64,000 bases of DNA from Bacteroidales bacterium (GTDB lineage Bacteria; Bacteroidota; Bacteroidia; Bacteroidales; F082): NCBI GenBank assembly GCA_016284305.1, contig JAEEON010000043.1, forward strand, positions 25,109 to 89,108, read 5' to 3'. Numbering within the stretch: the first letter of the stretch is position 1; every line of letters begins with the position of its first letter. Both the position numbers and the translations under genes were made by a program. This document shows, piece by piece, positions 38,394 through 47,461 of the stretch. The notes beneath the pieces are model-generated. The model was not told the origin of the DNA, searched no databases, and worked only from the letters and a program-made list of their open reading frames with translations.

Positions 38394-40384
38394 AAACAAG
38401 GACAAGACTGATGATTGTGCTGACCATGCTGTTGGCAATCGCATCCTCTTGCAAGAAGGATCACGACATCCCAACAGGGAAAGTGTTCAATGAGGGTTCT
38501 GTAGATGGAGCCATCAACGGCTTGTTCTCGGTGAGTACCTTCCAACAGGTCTATTTCTCGAAGGGCAACTTGCAGTATATAGGAAGTGCCAACACTCCTT
38601 ACTGGAAGTTTGCCGACCATCAGTGGGATTATCTTGGTTACAATGGTCAAGAAAACAGCAATCAAAATGTGGATCGGGATCTTTTTGGCTGGGGCACTAG
38701 TGGATATAACCATGGCGCAGTCTGTTACCAACCTTGGAGTACGAGCACAACCAACAGCGACTATTATGCCTATGGCAGCGACACCTATAACTTATTTGAC
38801 CAGACAGGTCAAGCCGACTGGGGCTACAATGCCATCAGTAACGAAGGCAATATGACCCATATCTGGCGCACATTGACCCGTGAAGAATGGGAATATTTGT
38901 TCAATACACGCAATACATCAAGCGGTATCCGTTACGCCAAGGCAAAGGTTAACAATATCAATGGTGTTATTCTCTTGCCCGACGATTGGCAGAGTTTTTA
39001 TTATTCATTGAGTAGCACGAATTCAACAGGTGCAAGTTACTCCAGCAATACCATCACTGCCACTCAGTGGGATACCCTTGAACAGCACGGTGCGGTCTTC
39101 CTGCCTGCCGCGGGCAGCCGTTACGGGACTTCTGTCAGCTATGTGGGTGGCAACGGCGACTACTGGTCAGCGTCCTGCAGCAATAGCATCAATGCGTGGC
39201 TCGTGGACTTCGACGTTTCGAACCTCGGCACTGGCTACAGCAGCTATCGCAGCAGCGGTCGGTCGGTGCGTCTTGTCTATTGCTCACATGCCACTCCTAC
39301 GGTGGCCACCATTGACGTAACTAATATCACCCAAACCACGGCGACAGGTGGAGGCAATGTAACCGCCACAGGCATCGCCGATGTGACCGAGCGGGGAATC
39401 TGTTGGAGCACGAGCCACAATCCCACCACGAGTGGAAGCCATGCGAGCAGTGGAACGGGAACCGGTAGTTTCACTGTTGAAATGACGGGCTTGACGGCAA
39501 ACACCACCTATTATGTTAGAGCATATGCCAAGAATAGCGCCGGTACGGTTTATGGCTCTGAAGTGAGTTTCACCACGCTAACAGCACCAACAGCGCCTAT
39601 TGGCTATATCGAAGGACTGTTTTCGGTGAGTGCCACCCAACAGGTGTATTTTTCGAAGGGCAACTTGCAGTACAGAGCTTCAACCAACACCTGGCAATTT
39701 GCGGAGCACCAGTGGGACTATGTTGGCGAAGACAACTCGAACATCTCGCAAACGTATAATGGCTGGATTGATCTGTTCGGCTGGGGTACTAGTGGATATA
39801 ACCATGGGGCAGCTTGTTACCAACCTTGGAGTACGAGTGATAATTACAACGACTATTATGCCTACGGCAGCGATACCTATAACTTATATGACCAGACAGG
39901 CCAAGCTGACTGGGGTTACAATGCCATCAGTAACGGAGGCAATACGCCACACACCTGGCGTACATTGACTCATGGAGAATGGAGATATGTATTCAATACA
40001 CGAAATACATCAAGCGGTATCCGTTACGCCAAGGCAAAAGTAAACAATATCAATGGTGTTATTCTCTTGCCCGACGATTGGCAGAGTTCCTATTATTCAT
40101 TGAGTAGCACGAATTCATCAGGTGCTAGTTTCTCCAGCAATATCATCACTGCCACTCAGTGGGCTACCCTTGAACAGTATGGTGCCGTTTTCCTGCCTGC
40201 CGCGGGCGACCGTAACGGGGCTTCTGTCGGCAGTGTGGGTAGCAACGGCGGCTACTGGTCAGCGTCCTGCTACCATAGCGACATCGCGTGGCGCGTGTAC
40301 TTCGACGATTCGAGCCTCAGCACTGGCAACTACTACTATCGCGACAGCGGTCAATCTTTGCGTCTGGTCTTCTCGCCTCAGTAA
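38390..40384 (+). CDS. Lipoprotein with two C-lectin-like variable domains (DGR-target-like)
   Basis: A surface lipoprotein of 664 aa (lipobox IASSC, Cys21). It has two copies of a domain that starts GLFSVS-x-QQVYFSKGNLQY and ends YWSAS...SGxS-x-RLV (residues about 43-302 and 405-661). Between them is an Fn3-like domain (about 305-400). This layout resembles the C-type-lectin-fold proteins that diversity-generating retroelements mutate in gut Bacteroidota. Where the two copies differ in their C-terminal parts, codons follow an N-N-C pattern expected from AAC codons hit at adenines. The domain may bind ligands at the cell surface. No reverse transcriptase or template repeat is in the window. 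Confidence 0.7.
   Translation: MKTRTRLMIVLTMLLAIASSCKKDHDIPTGKVFNEGSVDGAINGLFSVSTFQQVYFSKGNLQYIGSANTPYWKFADHQWDYLGYNGQENSNQNVDRDLFGWGTSGYNHGAVCYQPWSTSTTNSDYYAYGSDTYNLFDQTGQADWGYNAISNEGNMTHIWRTLTREEWEYLFNTRNTSSGIRYAKAKVNNINGVILLPDDWQSFYYSLSSTNSTGASYSSNTITATQWDTLEQHGAVFLPAAGSRYGTSVSYVGGNGDYWSASCSNSINAWLVDFDVSNLGTGYSSYRSSGRSVRLVYCSHATPTVATIDVTNITQTTATGGGNVTATGIADVTERGICWSTSHNPTTSGSHASSGTGTGSFTVEMTGLTANTTYYVRAYAKNSAGTVYGSEVSFTTLTAPTAPIGYIEGLFSVSATQQVYFSKGNLQYRASTNTWQFAEHQWDYVGEDNSNISQTYNGWIDLFGWGTSGYNHGAACYQPWSTSDNYNDYYAYGSDTYNLYDQTGQADWGYNAISNGGNTPHTWRTLTHGEWRYVFNTRNTSSGIRYAKAKVNNINGVILLPDDWQSSYYSLSSTNSSGASFSSNIITATQWATLEQYGAVFLPAAGDRNGASVGSVGSNGGYWSASCYHSDIAWRVYFDDSSLSTGNYYYRDSGQSLRLVFSPQ
39101..39270 (+). 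other. Putative DGR variable region 1
   Basis: Aligned to variable region 2 at an offset of 1092 bases. Codons such as AGC, TAC, GAC, ATC, GGC, CTC and AAC recur at the differing positions, while conserved codons between are identical. A template would be expected to read AAC or AAT there. Confidence 0.5.
40192..40360 (+). other. Putative DGR variable region 2
   Basis: Lies at the 3' end of the gene, as is usual for DGR targets. By hand count about 27 of 30 base differences from region 1 show an A in one of the two copies. A long hairpin follows 66 bases later. Confidence 0.5.
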
Positions 40385-40425
40385 TTGTTCCTTTGGTTTT
40401 CCCAGGGTATGGCGGGCGTCGCCAT

Positions 40426-40492
40426 CGGTTTCCGGCGGTGGGGGCAGGGGCGCTCCGAAGGCGCCCATGGCTGCCCCCACCGTGGGAAACCG
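40426..40492 (+). repeat. Long GC-rich hairpin downstream of the variable gene
   Basis: CGGTTTCC, CGGTGGGGGCAG and GGGCGC pair with GCGCCC, CTGCCCCCACCG and GGAAACCG, about 26 bp with two interruptions. There is no T run after it. It could be a terminator, or the hairpin/cruciform that DGRs need beyond their variable region. The rest of 40385-40550 holds no gene. Confidence 0.7.
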
Positions 40493-40553
40493 AAAGAGGT
40501 CAAATAACTGTCAAGCTTTTTCAGGGGAAGTTAAATCATTCAATCTGATTTTG

Positions 40554-40561
40554 TATCTTTG
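40554..40561 (+). promoter_or_regulatory. -7 element TATCTTTG for pepE
   Basis: TATCTTTGC 26 bases before the ATG at 40587. Confidence 0.65.
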
Positions 40562-40586
40562 CAAGGATTTTCTAAAAAGCAAACCA

Positions 40587-41360
40587 ATGAGACTCCTTCT
40601 GATTAGTAACTCCACCAACTTCGGGGAGACCTACCTTGCCTGGGCATGCAACCAAATCGAATTCTTCTGCCTGCAAAATAACCTGAACCCCAATAGCCGC
40701 ATCGTGTTCGTGCCTTTCGCCGGCGTCAACATCGCTGGAAAAGCCTACCCCGAAAGCTATGATGCCTACGAGGCCCGTGTCCAAAAAGTGTTCTTCGAGA
40801 AATTCGGATTTGCCAACTTCACCTCAGTGCATCACTATGATGATAAAGTGAAGGCCATCAACGAAGCCGACTGCATCGTCGTCGGAGGCGGCAACACCTT
40901 CCACCTCGTCGCCGAAATGCACCGCTATGGCCTGATGGACGCCATCCGTGATCGCGCCCTCGCCGGCATACCGTACATCGGATGGAGCGCCGGCAGCAAC
41001 GTGGCTTGCCCCACACTCTGCACCACCAACGACATGCCTATCGTGCAACCCGCCTCGTTTAAGACCCTCAACCTCGTGCCGTTCCAAATCAACCCGCATT
41101 ACCTCGACCCGCATCCGGAAATCGACAAGATGATCAAACACGGTGGCGAGACACGCCAAGACCGTATCAACGAATACCTCGCCGTCAACCAAAAAATGGT
41201 CGTCGTCGGACTTCGTGAAGCTACCTCGCTCTGGGTCAACGACAATAAGATGACCCTGAAAGGCGGCAAGAAAATGATCGTCATGCAATACGGCAAAGAA
41301 GCCGTCGAAATCGAACCGAACACCGACGTCAGCTTCCTGCTGGGTAACGCACAAGTCTAA
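40587..41360 (+). CDS. pepE: Dipeptidase E (peptidase S51)
   Basis: A cytoplasmic alpha-aspartyl dipeptidase-like serine peptidase, 257 aa. The family pattern is IVVGGGNTFHLV, then the nucleophile Ser in GWSAGSNVACPTL, and NPHYLDP. Length is close to the usual 230-240 aa. The ATG at 40587 follows a promoter; the longer upstream frame overlaps the hairpin and preceding gene and is not used. The Ca-ATPase gene follows after 21 bases. Confidence 0.88.
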   Translation: MRLLLISNSTNFGETYLAWACNQIEFFCLQNNLNPNSRIVFVPFAGVNIAGKAYPESYDAYEARVQKVFFEKFGFANFTSVHHYDDKVKAINEADCIVVGGGNTFHLVAEMHRYGLMDAIRDRALAGIPYIGWSAGSNVACPTLCTTNDMPIVQPASFKTLNLVPFQINPHYLDPHPEIDKMIKHGGETRQDRINEYLAVNQKMVVVGLREATSLWVNDNKMTLKGGKKMIVMQYGKEAVEIEPNTDVSFLLGNAQV

Positions 41361-41381
41361 AAACTTCAGTTTAACTGGGGT

Positions 41382-44138
41382 ATGACACCAAAAGATTTTC
41401 CTAACCTCGATCCTAACCAAGGACTGACCGCACAACAAGTCGAGCAGAGTAGGGCGGAACATGGCGACAATACGCTGACACCCCCTAAGAAAGAGTCAGC
41501 GTGGAAGCTGTTTCTCGAGAAATTTCAGGATCCCATCATCCGAATCCTGCTCATCGCTCTCGTCATGTCAGTGGCCGTCTCGCTGTACCAATACTTCGCT
41601 GGTGTAGCCTCATCGACGGTGCTGCTTGAACCTCTCGGCATCTTTGTAGCCGTCACCTTGGCAACTACCGTGGGCTTCCTCTTCGAAAGGAGCGCCAACA
41701 AGAAATTCGATATCCTTAACCAGGCCAAAGACGAAGAGAAGGTGACCGTGATGCGCGATGGCTACATCACCCAAATCGAACGAAAAGACGTGGTGGTGGG
41801 CGACGTGGTGTTCGTCAACCCGGGCGATGAGATCCCTGCCGACGGCTGGCTTGTGGAAGCCATCTCGATGATGGTCAACGAGTCAGACCTTACCGGAGAA
41901 CCTGAGGCACGTAAGACAGTGGTGGAAGAAGAGTTCAAACCCGAAGCCACCTATCCCTCCAACTACGTGTGCCGAGGCAGCAAAGTCATCGACGGCCATG
42001 GCATCTTCGTGGTGGAAAAAGTGGGCGACGCCACCGAATGGGGTAAGGTCTATACCGGAGCCCAAATCGACAATAAGGTAAAAACTCCTCTAAACGAGCA
42101 ACTTGACCGCCTTGGCCGTACCATCACCGTCGCCAGCTACATCATCGCCGGGGTGATTGTCGGCGTCAGGATACTGATGTATTTCATCGAAGCCATTGAT
42201 GATCCTTTCAACTGGCTCGAGTTCCTGACCTATCTGCTCAACACCGTAATGATCGCTATCACCCTGATCGTGGTGGCAGTGCCCGAAGGCCTTCCGATGA
42301 GTATCACCCTTAGTTTGGCATTAAGTATGCGTAGGATGTTGGAAACCAACAACCTAGTGCGAAAGATGCACGCCTGTGAGACCATGGGCGCCTCTACGGT
42401 GATCTGCACCGATAAGACGGGTACCTTGACGCAAAACCGGATGAGCGTGCATGAGTTCCGCATCTATGGCCTGCATGATGGCCGTCTCGACGACTCGCAG
42501 ACTTCCATGCTTGTCAAAGAAGGCATCGCAGTCAACTCAACGGCATTTCTCGACTTCACAGATAAAAAGGATGCCAAAGGAGTGGGTAACCCTACGGAGG
42601 CTGCCTTGCTGACCTGGCTTTTCAAACAAAATATCGACTTCATCAGCTATCGCGACCATACCCGAATCGTCAAGCAGGTGCCTTTCTCCACCAAATATAA
42701 ATATATGGCCACCGTGCTGAGTACCGATGATCCCGAGCTACTCTTGATGTATGTGAAAGGCGCCCCGGAGCTGGTGCTGAGACATTGCTCCAAGATCCGA
42801 ATGCAGGAGGGCGAGTCGCCCATGGAGTCGTATCAAGAAGTTGTCGAGCAACATCTGCTCAACTACCAAAACCAAGCGATGCGTACCTTGGGCTTCGCCT
42901 ATCGCTATTTCGACCGTAAGGACCTGGAGTCGATGTTCGACGGTGACAAGTTAGCCTCCAACGACCTTTGCTATCTGGGCACTGTAGCCATTGCTGACCC
43001 CATCCGTGACGATGTCGCTGAGGCTATCCATGATTGCATCAACGCTGGCATCGATGTCAAGATCATTACAGGCGACACCTCGGGTACGGCCAAGGAGATC
43101 GGACGACAGCTTGGTCTCTGGACTGAGAAGGACACCGATGAGCGTAACCATATCACGGGACCCGACTTCGAGAAGCTGAGCGACGAGGAGCTGATGGGAC
43201 GGATCAAGGACCTCAAAATCATGTCGCGAGCCCGGCCGATGGACAAAGAACGCCTGGTGCGCCTGCTGCAGCAGAAAGGGGAGGTGGTGGCGGTCACTGG
43301 CGATGGCACCAACGATGCGCCCGCCTTGAATGCGGCCCAGATCGGTCTCTCCATGGGCGATGGCACCTCGGTGGCCAAGGAGGCCAGCGACATCACCATC
43401 CTCGACAACTCGTTCCATAGCATCGCCCGAGCAGTCACCTGGGGCAGGTCGCTCTATCATAACATCCAACGTTTTATCCTGTTCCAGATGACCATCAACG
43501 TGGCAGCCTGCCTCATCGTACTCATTGGAGCCTTGCTCGGCACCGAGTCGCCGCTGACCGTCACACAGATGCTCTGGGTCAACCTCATCATGGACACCTT
43601 GGCAGCTTTGGCCTTGGCCTCACTTCCACCCGACCAGCGGGTGATGCAAGAGCGTCCTAGACCTCGTAAGGCCTATATCATCTCGAGGCCAATGGCCCGT
43701 AGGATCTTAGGGGTTGGTCTGCTCTTCGTGGTTATCCTGTTTGGATTCTTGCAATACTTCAAGCATGTTGACTTGACCTCACTGGCCGACTTCTCGTTGC
43801 GCGACTATTTTGCCAACTATTTCAATTTCAGCCATGTAGGACACGGCTTGTCGCCATACGAACTCACCTTGTTCTTCACGATCTTTGTCTTCATGCAGTT
43901 TTGGAACATCTTCAACGCCAAGGCTTTCATGACAGGCAAGTCAGCTTTCAAGGGCTTGTTCTCAAAAGAAAACATCACGGGATTTACGCTTACTTTGGCC
44001 ATCATCCTCATCGGCCAAATCCTCATTGTCACCTATGCTGGAGCCATGTTCGAAGTGGTTCCGTTGTCATTGGGTGACTGGCTTCGCATCTTCATCGGCA
44101 CCTCAGTTATCCTCTGGGTTGGAGAAGCGGGGAGGTGA
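41382..44138 (+). CDS. Calcium-transporting P-type ATPase (PMCA-like, P2B)
   Basis: Inner-membrane P-type ATPase of 918 aa that exports a cation, most likely Ca2+. It shows the actuator TGE motif (SDLTGEPEARK), membrane helix 4 VVAVPEGLPMS, phosphorylation site DKTGTLTQN with Asp344, KGAPE nucleotide-binding loop, and hinge VTGDGTNDAPALNAA. The helix 5-6 segment NLIMDTLAALALA is typical of PMCA/SERCA-like pumps. It lies downstream of pepE; its end abuts an interspersed repeat. Confidence 0.93.
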   Translation: MTPKDFPNLDPNQGLTAQQVEQSRAEHGDNTLTPPKKESAWKLFLEKFQDPIIRILLIALVMSVAVSLYQYFAGVASSTVLLEPLGIFVAVTLATTVGFLFERSANKKFDILNQAKDEEKVTVMRDGYITQIERKDVVVGDVVFVNPGDEIPADGWLVEAISMMVNESDLTGEPEARKTVVEEEFKPEATYPSNYVCRGSKVIDGHGIFVVEKVGDATEWGKVYTGAQIDNKVKTPLNEQLDRLGRTITVASYIIAGVIVGVRILMYFIEAIDDPFNWLEFLTYLLNTVMIAITLIVVAVPEGLPMSITLSLALSMRRMLETNNLVRKMHACETMGASTVICTDKTGTLTQNRMSVHEFRIYGLHDGRLDDSQTSMLVKEGIAVNSTAFLDFTDKKDAKGVGNPTEAALLTWLFKQNIDFISYRDHTRIVKQVPFSTKYKYMATVLSTDDPELLLMYVKGAPELVLRHCSKIRMQEGESPMESYQEVVEQHLLNYQNQAMRTLGFAYRYFDRKDLESMFDGDKLASNDLCYLGTVAIADPIRDDVAEAIHDCINAGIDVKIITGDTSGTAKEIGRQLGLWTEKDTDERNHITGPDFEKLSDEELMGRIKDLKIMSRARPMDKERLVRLLQQKGEVVAVTGDGTNDAPALNAAQIGLSMGDGTSVAKEASDITILDNSFHSIARAVTWGRSLYHNIQRFILFQMTINVAACLIVLIGALLGTESPLTVTQMLWVNLIMDTLAALALASLPPDQRVMQERPRPRKAYIISRPMARRILGVGLLFVVILFGFLQYFKHVDLTSLADFSLRDYFANYFNFSHVGHGLSPYELTLFFTIFVFMQFWNIFNAKAFMTGKSAFKGLFSKENITGFTLTLAIILIGQILIVTYAGAMFEVVPLSLGDWLRIFIGTSVILWVGEAGR

Positions 44139-44205
44139 AAGGTGAAAGGTTGGGTTGCTTCGCTCACCTGTCACCTTTCAATTTTCAATTTTCACCTTTC
44201 CTCTG
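44136..44205. repeat. Interspersed GGTGAAA repeat with inverted arms
   Basis: Reads GGTGAAAGGTGAAAGG, then TTGGGTTGCTTCGCTCACC, then TCACCTTTCAATTTTCA and CACCTTTC. The inner core recurs reverse-complemented at 55303-55372. It sits between the convergent ends of the Ca-ATPase and lipocalin-like genes. Confidence 0.65.
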
Positions 44206-44544
44206 GTAGGTAACAGAATAGTTCCCCAGGTCTTTCAAAACCAGGCGTTCTTTGGTGAGTTCGTCGATCCACATGGTGTCGGCAAACTCGCGAGGGTTGG
44301 TGCCCGTGTAGTTGCCTTTGAGGATCAGCTGGTCGCCGACCTTCTGCCATGAGTTGTATTCACGATATCCCATGTTGATAGGGGTCACGGTGCCGTCTTT
44401 TTCAAGAGTGAAACCGGTCTCTCCGAAGACACTGCTCTCGTCGGCAGGGTCAACCCAAGTGCCAATGAGCGAAGGGTTGTTGCAGGCGGTAAAACCGAAT
44501 CCAAAAAGGATACCTATCGTGATGATGAAAATGCTTTTTTTCAT
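44185..44544 (-). CDS. Lipocalin-like lipoprotein
   Basis: A 119-aa lipoprotein (signal to FGFTAC) with a small beta-barrel-like domain: LIGTWVDPADESS, GFTLEKDGTVTPINM and the YNSWQKVGDQLILKG strand pair. This matches the lipocalin-like family common in Bacteroidales (GTW start, later W-x-x-x-G-D-x-L). The ligand is unknown. It lies 12 bases downstream of arcC and is probably co-transcribed with it. Confidence 0.78.
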   Translation of the reverse strand: MKKSIFIITIGILFGFGFTACNNPSLIGTWVDPADESSVFGETGFTLEKDGTVTPINMGYREYNSWQKVGDQLILKGNYTGTNPREFADTMWIDELTKERLVLKDLGNYSVTYQRKGEN

Positions 44545-44556
44545 GGTCTTGTGTTA

Positions 44557-45495
44557 TTATGGGATGATTCTGGTGCCACAGCTCGGGTCGGTGAGGCTGT
44601 TGGCTTCGGTGATGATGGCCTGATGACCAGTGGCCTCCACGAAGAGGATGGCGGCGCGTACCTTGGGAGCCATGCTGCCCTCGGTGAACTGTCCGTCAGC
44701 CAGATGTTTCTTGGCTTCAGCCACGGTGATGGTGTTCAGCGCCTGTTCATTCTCCTTACGGAAGTTGATATAGACTTTCGGCACGTCGGTGAGGATGTAG
44801 AACTCGTCAGCATGGATCTGGATGGCTGTCATGGCTGATGCCAGGTCCTTGTCGATGACGGCCTCAACACCACAGAGGCAGCCTCTCTTCTCCACTACGG
44901 GGATTCCGCCGCCACCAACGGTGATGACGATGTTGCCCTCGTTGGCGAGACGCTTCACGATGTCAATGTTCTGGATGCCGATGGGCTTTGGAGAAGCCAC
45001 CACCTTGCGCCAACCGCGGCCTTTCGGGTCTTCCTTATAAACAGCACCCGTCTCGGCTGCATACTTGTCGGCCTGCTCCTTGGTGTAGTAGGGGCCCACA
45101 GGCTTGGTGGGGTTTTGGAACATCGGGTCGTCCTTGTCAACGATGACTTGGGTCACCAAGGTGACGACATTGCGGCGATTGCCTTCCTTGGCAAACACCT
45201 TGTCCAAACCCATCTCGATCATGAAACCGATCAGGCCCTGCGTCTCAGCGACACAGAAGTCGATGGGCATGTCCGGAACGTTGAACACTTGATTTCCAGC
45301 TTCATTCTGAAGCATCACATTGCCCACTTGAGGTCCGTTTCCGTGACCGATAACCAGATTGTAATCATTCTTCAGGAAAGGAAGTAGCGACTCGCAAGTG
45401 CGGGTGACGTTTTCCATCTGTTCTCTGTAAGTACCTCTTTGTCCGCCTCTTAACAGGGCGTTACCACCAAAGGCAATAACGGCTAACTTCTTCAT
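44557..45495 (-). CDS. arcC: Carbamate kinase
   Basis: Carbamate kinase of 312 aa, which makes ATP from carbamoyl phosphate at the end of the arginine deiminase pathway or in purine/creatinine breakdown. The amino-acid-kinase fold motifs are AFGGNALL, GHGNGPQVGN, ITVGGGGIPVVE, VIDKDLASA and YILTDVPKVYINF. Length is typical. No arginine deiminase or carbamoyltransferase gene is next to it. A TATCTTTG box lies 52 bases upstream. Confidence 0.95.
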   Translation of the reverse strand: MKKLAVIAFGGNALLRGGQRGTYREQMENVTRTCESLLPFLKNDYNLVIGHGNGPQVGNVMLQNEAGNQVFNVPDMPIDFCVAETQGLIGFMIEMGLDKVFAKEGNRRNVVTLVTQVIVDKDDPMFQNPTKPVGPYYTKEQADKYAAETGAVYKEDPKGRGWRKVVASPKPIGIQNIDIVKRLANEGNIVITVGGGGIPVVEKRGCLCGVEAVIDKDLASAMTAIQIHADEFYILTDVPKVYINFRKENEQALNTITVAEAKKHLADGQFTEGSMAPKVRAAILFVEATGHQAIITEANSLTDPSCGTRIIP

Positions 45496-45546
45496 AAAAG
45501 TCTATCTTTCAATTCTTTAATAATAAATTACCTAAATAAAGGACTG

Positions 45547-45554
45547 CAAAGATA
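45547..45554 (-). promoter_or_regulatory. -7 element TATCTTTG for arcC
   Basis: Minus-strand TATCTTTGC 52 bases before the arcC ATG. Confidence 0.6.
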
Positions 45555-45617
45555 GAACTTTTTTTTGAATTGCGCGTTGAGGGTTTCTCATTTCTCAAAT
45601 AAAAGCTAGCGTCGAAA

Positions 45618-45717
45618 ACGTCATTGCGAGCGAAGCGAAGCAACCCAACCAGAACTATTAAAGGCTTGAGCCGGTTCAGGTTAGGTTGCTTCGTCGCTAC
45701 GCTCCTCGCAATGACGT
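45618..45717. repeat. Palindromic intergenic repeat (REP/MITE-like)
   Basis: An arm with CGTCATTGCGAGCGAAGCGA, AGCAACC (from 45618) faces its imperfect complement GGTTGCTTCGTCGCTACG, CTCCTCGCAATGACG (to 45717) around about 28 bases. Repeats of this CATTGCGAG...GAAGCAA type occur between genes in many bacteria. No gene is seen between 45496 and 45776. Confidence 0.7.
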
Positions 45718-45776
45718 ACCCGATCAAGTGCTACCGAGCTTGAACCCCTAACGGGCTATCTCTATATTCTAAATTC

Positions 45777-47348
45777 TCAAAACGGGTATTCCTCGCTACT
45801 GATACTCCGATCGTTTGAACTGATTGAAGGCATTGCGCCGAAAGTGTCGTCGTTCATCTTGGAACCTCGGATCATGGTGTTGTTGAAGTTGGGGTTTGGC
45901 CCGAGAGAAATCTCGTCCATACTGGCAAGACGGTCTTGTCCAAACTCCTCGAAGCGTGCGTATTGTCCCACGAAGCGCAGGTTGACCTCGCCGAGTTTGC
46001 CGTTACGGTGCTTGGCGATGTCGATGACGGTGAAACCTTGGGGCAGGTCGGGGTTCTCCGCCTCGTTTTTGTAGTACTCCGGACGGTAGATGAACATGAC
46101 CATGTCAGCATCTTGCTCGATGGCACCCGACTCACGGAGGTCGGAGAGGATCGGCTTCTTGGATCCAGGGCGTTGCTCCACGTTACGACTCAGCTGTGAA
46201 AGGGCCAAGACGGGGACTTCCAACTCCTTGGCGAGACTCTTCAGCGATCGTGAGATCATGGAGATCTCCTGCTCACGGTTGCCTCCGCGTTCAGTGCGAC
46301 CACTCATCAGCTGAAGGTAGTCGATGAAGACCATCTGGATGTCATGCTGCTGCACCAGACGGCGGCATTTTGCCCTGAGCTCGAAGACGGAGAGCTGTGG
46401 GGTGTCGTCGATGAAGATCGGTGCGTCGATGAGTGGAGTCACCTTGGTGTTCAGCTGTTGCCATTCGTGCTCCGCCAAGTCGCCTGAACGCAACTTGTCG
46501 GCAGTGAGCGAGGTCTCCGAAGAGATCAGACGCGTCACCAGCTGAACCGATGACATCTCCAACGAGAAGAAAGCCACCGGACGATGGAACTCGACAGCAG
46601 CGTTGCGTGCCAGGTTGAGGGCAAAGGCGGTCTTACCTACAGAGGGTCGTGCGGCGAGGATGATGAGGTCCGACTTTTGCCAACCTTGTGTGATGCGGTC
46701 CAACTCGGTGTAGCCGGAAGGCACGCCGCGGAGCTTGTCGTCGCTGTTCTTGGCGTTCTGAATCTCCGTGATGGCCTTGTTGACCAAATCCTGCATCGAG
46801 TTGTAGCTTCGCCTCAGGTTGTTCTCACTCACCTGGAAAAGCTTGTTCTCGGCGTTGTCGAGCAGGTCGAAAACATCGGTTGTGTCCTCAAAGGCTTGGT
46901 TGATGGTCTCCGACGAGATGACGATGAGCTCACGCTGGATGTGCTTCTGCATGATGATACGGGCGTGATACTCGATGTTGGCTGCCGATACCACTCGGTT
47001 GGTCAGCTTGGAAATGTAATAGGCTCCTCCCACCGACTCCAACTCGCCTGTCTGCTTCAACTCGTTCGTAACCGTAAGGATATCAACGGGTTCCGACCTT
47101 CCAAAAAGATCCTTGATGGCCTTGAAGATCTTTTGATGTGCTTCCTTATAAAAAGCCTCAGGCGTCAAAATGTCGATGACCTCGTTGACGGCATCTTTTT
47201 CCAACATCAAGGCGCCCAAGACGACCTCCTCGAGATCGACGGCTTGGGGTGGAATGCGTCCTTGGTTGGCTAACAGTTGTTCGGGAGTGGCCGTTGTCCT
47301 CCGCTGTAAATTGTTCGAGAACGGCCTGGTGACAGTATCGGTTGGCAT
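45777..47348 (-). CDS. dnaB: Replicative DNA helicase DnaB
   Basis: DnaB hexameric helicase of 523 aa that unwinds DNA at the replication fork. The N-terminal DnaB domain (PPQAVDLEEVVLGALMLEKD) is followed by the RecA-like C-terminal domain: Walker A AARPSVGKTAF, FFSLEMSS, FIDYLQLM (Walker B) and LSQLSRNVEQR. AKHRNGKLGEV is the terminal arginine-finger region. The ATG at 47348 (MPTDTVTRP) is chosen because a TACTTTTG box at 47400-47407 lies between it and the longer start. Confidence 0.96.
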   Translation of the reverse strand: MPTDTVTRPFSNNLQRRTTATPEQLLANQGRIPPQAVDLEEVVLGALMLEKDAVNEVIDILTPEAFYKEAHQKIFKAIKDLFGRSEPVDILTVTNELKQTGELESVGGAYYISKLTNRVVSAANIEYHARIIMQKHIQRELIVISSETINQAFEDTTDVFDLLDNAENKLFQVSENNLRRSYNSMQDLVNKAITEIQNAKNSDDKLRGVPSGYTELDRITQGWQKSDLIILAARPSVGKTAFALNLARNAAVEFHRPVAFFSLEMSSVQLVTRLISSETSLTADKLRSGDLAEHEWQQLNTKVTPLIDAPIFIDDTPQLSVFELRAKCRRLVQQHDIQMVFIDYLQLMSGRTERGGNREQEISMISRSLKSLAKELEVPVLALSQLSRNVEQRPGSKKPILSDLRESGAIEQDADMVMFIYRPEYYKNEAENPDLPQGFTVIDIAKHRNGKLGEVNLRFVGQYARFEEFGQDRLASMDEISLGPNPNFNNTMIRGSKMNDDTFGAMPSISSNDRSISSEEYPF

Positions 47349-47399
47349 AGTGAATTGTCGAGTTAGATAATGAGTCTTTTTTCGCTTGTTTTCCGAAGA

Positions 47400-47407
47400 C
47401 AAAAGTA
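47400..47407 (-). promoter_or_regulatory. -7 element TACTTTTG for dnaB
   Basis: Minus-strand TACTTTTG 52 bases before the ATG at 47348. Confidence 0.55.
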
Positions 47408-47461
47408 GCACTTAATCCTGGCTCGGAAAGCGGATGTCAAGCAATAGTTATAAACAGGGTT

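Noticed and set aside
45509..45727. 72-codon open frame over the REP-like palindrome
   Set aside because: It translates the palindromic repeat; no independent support.
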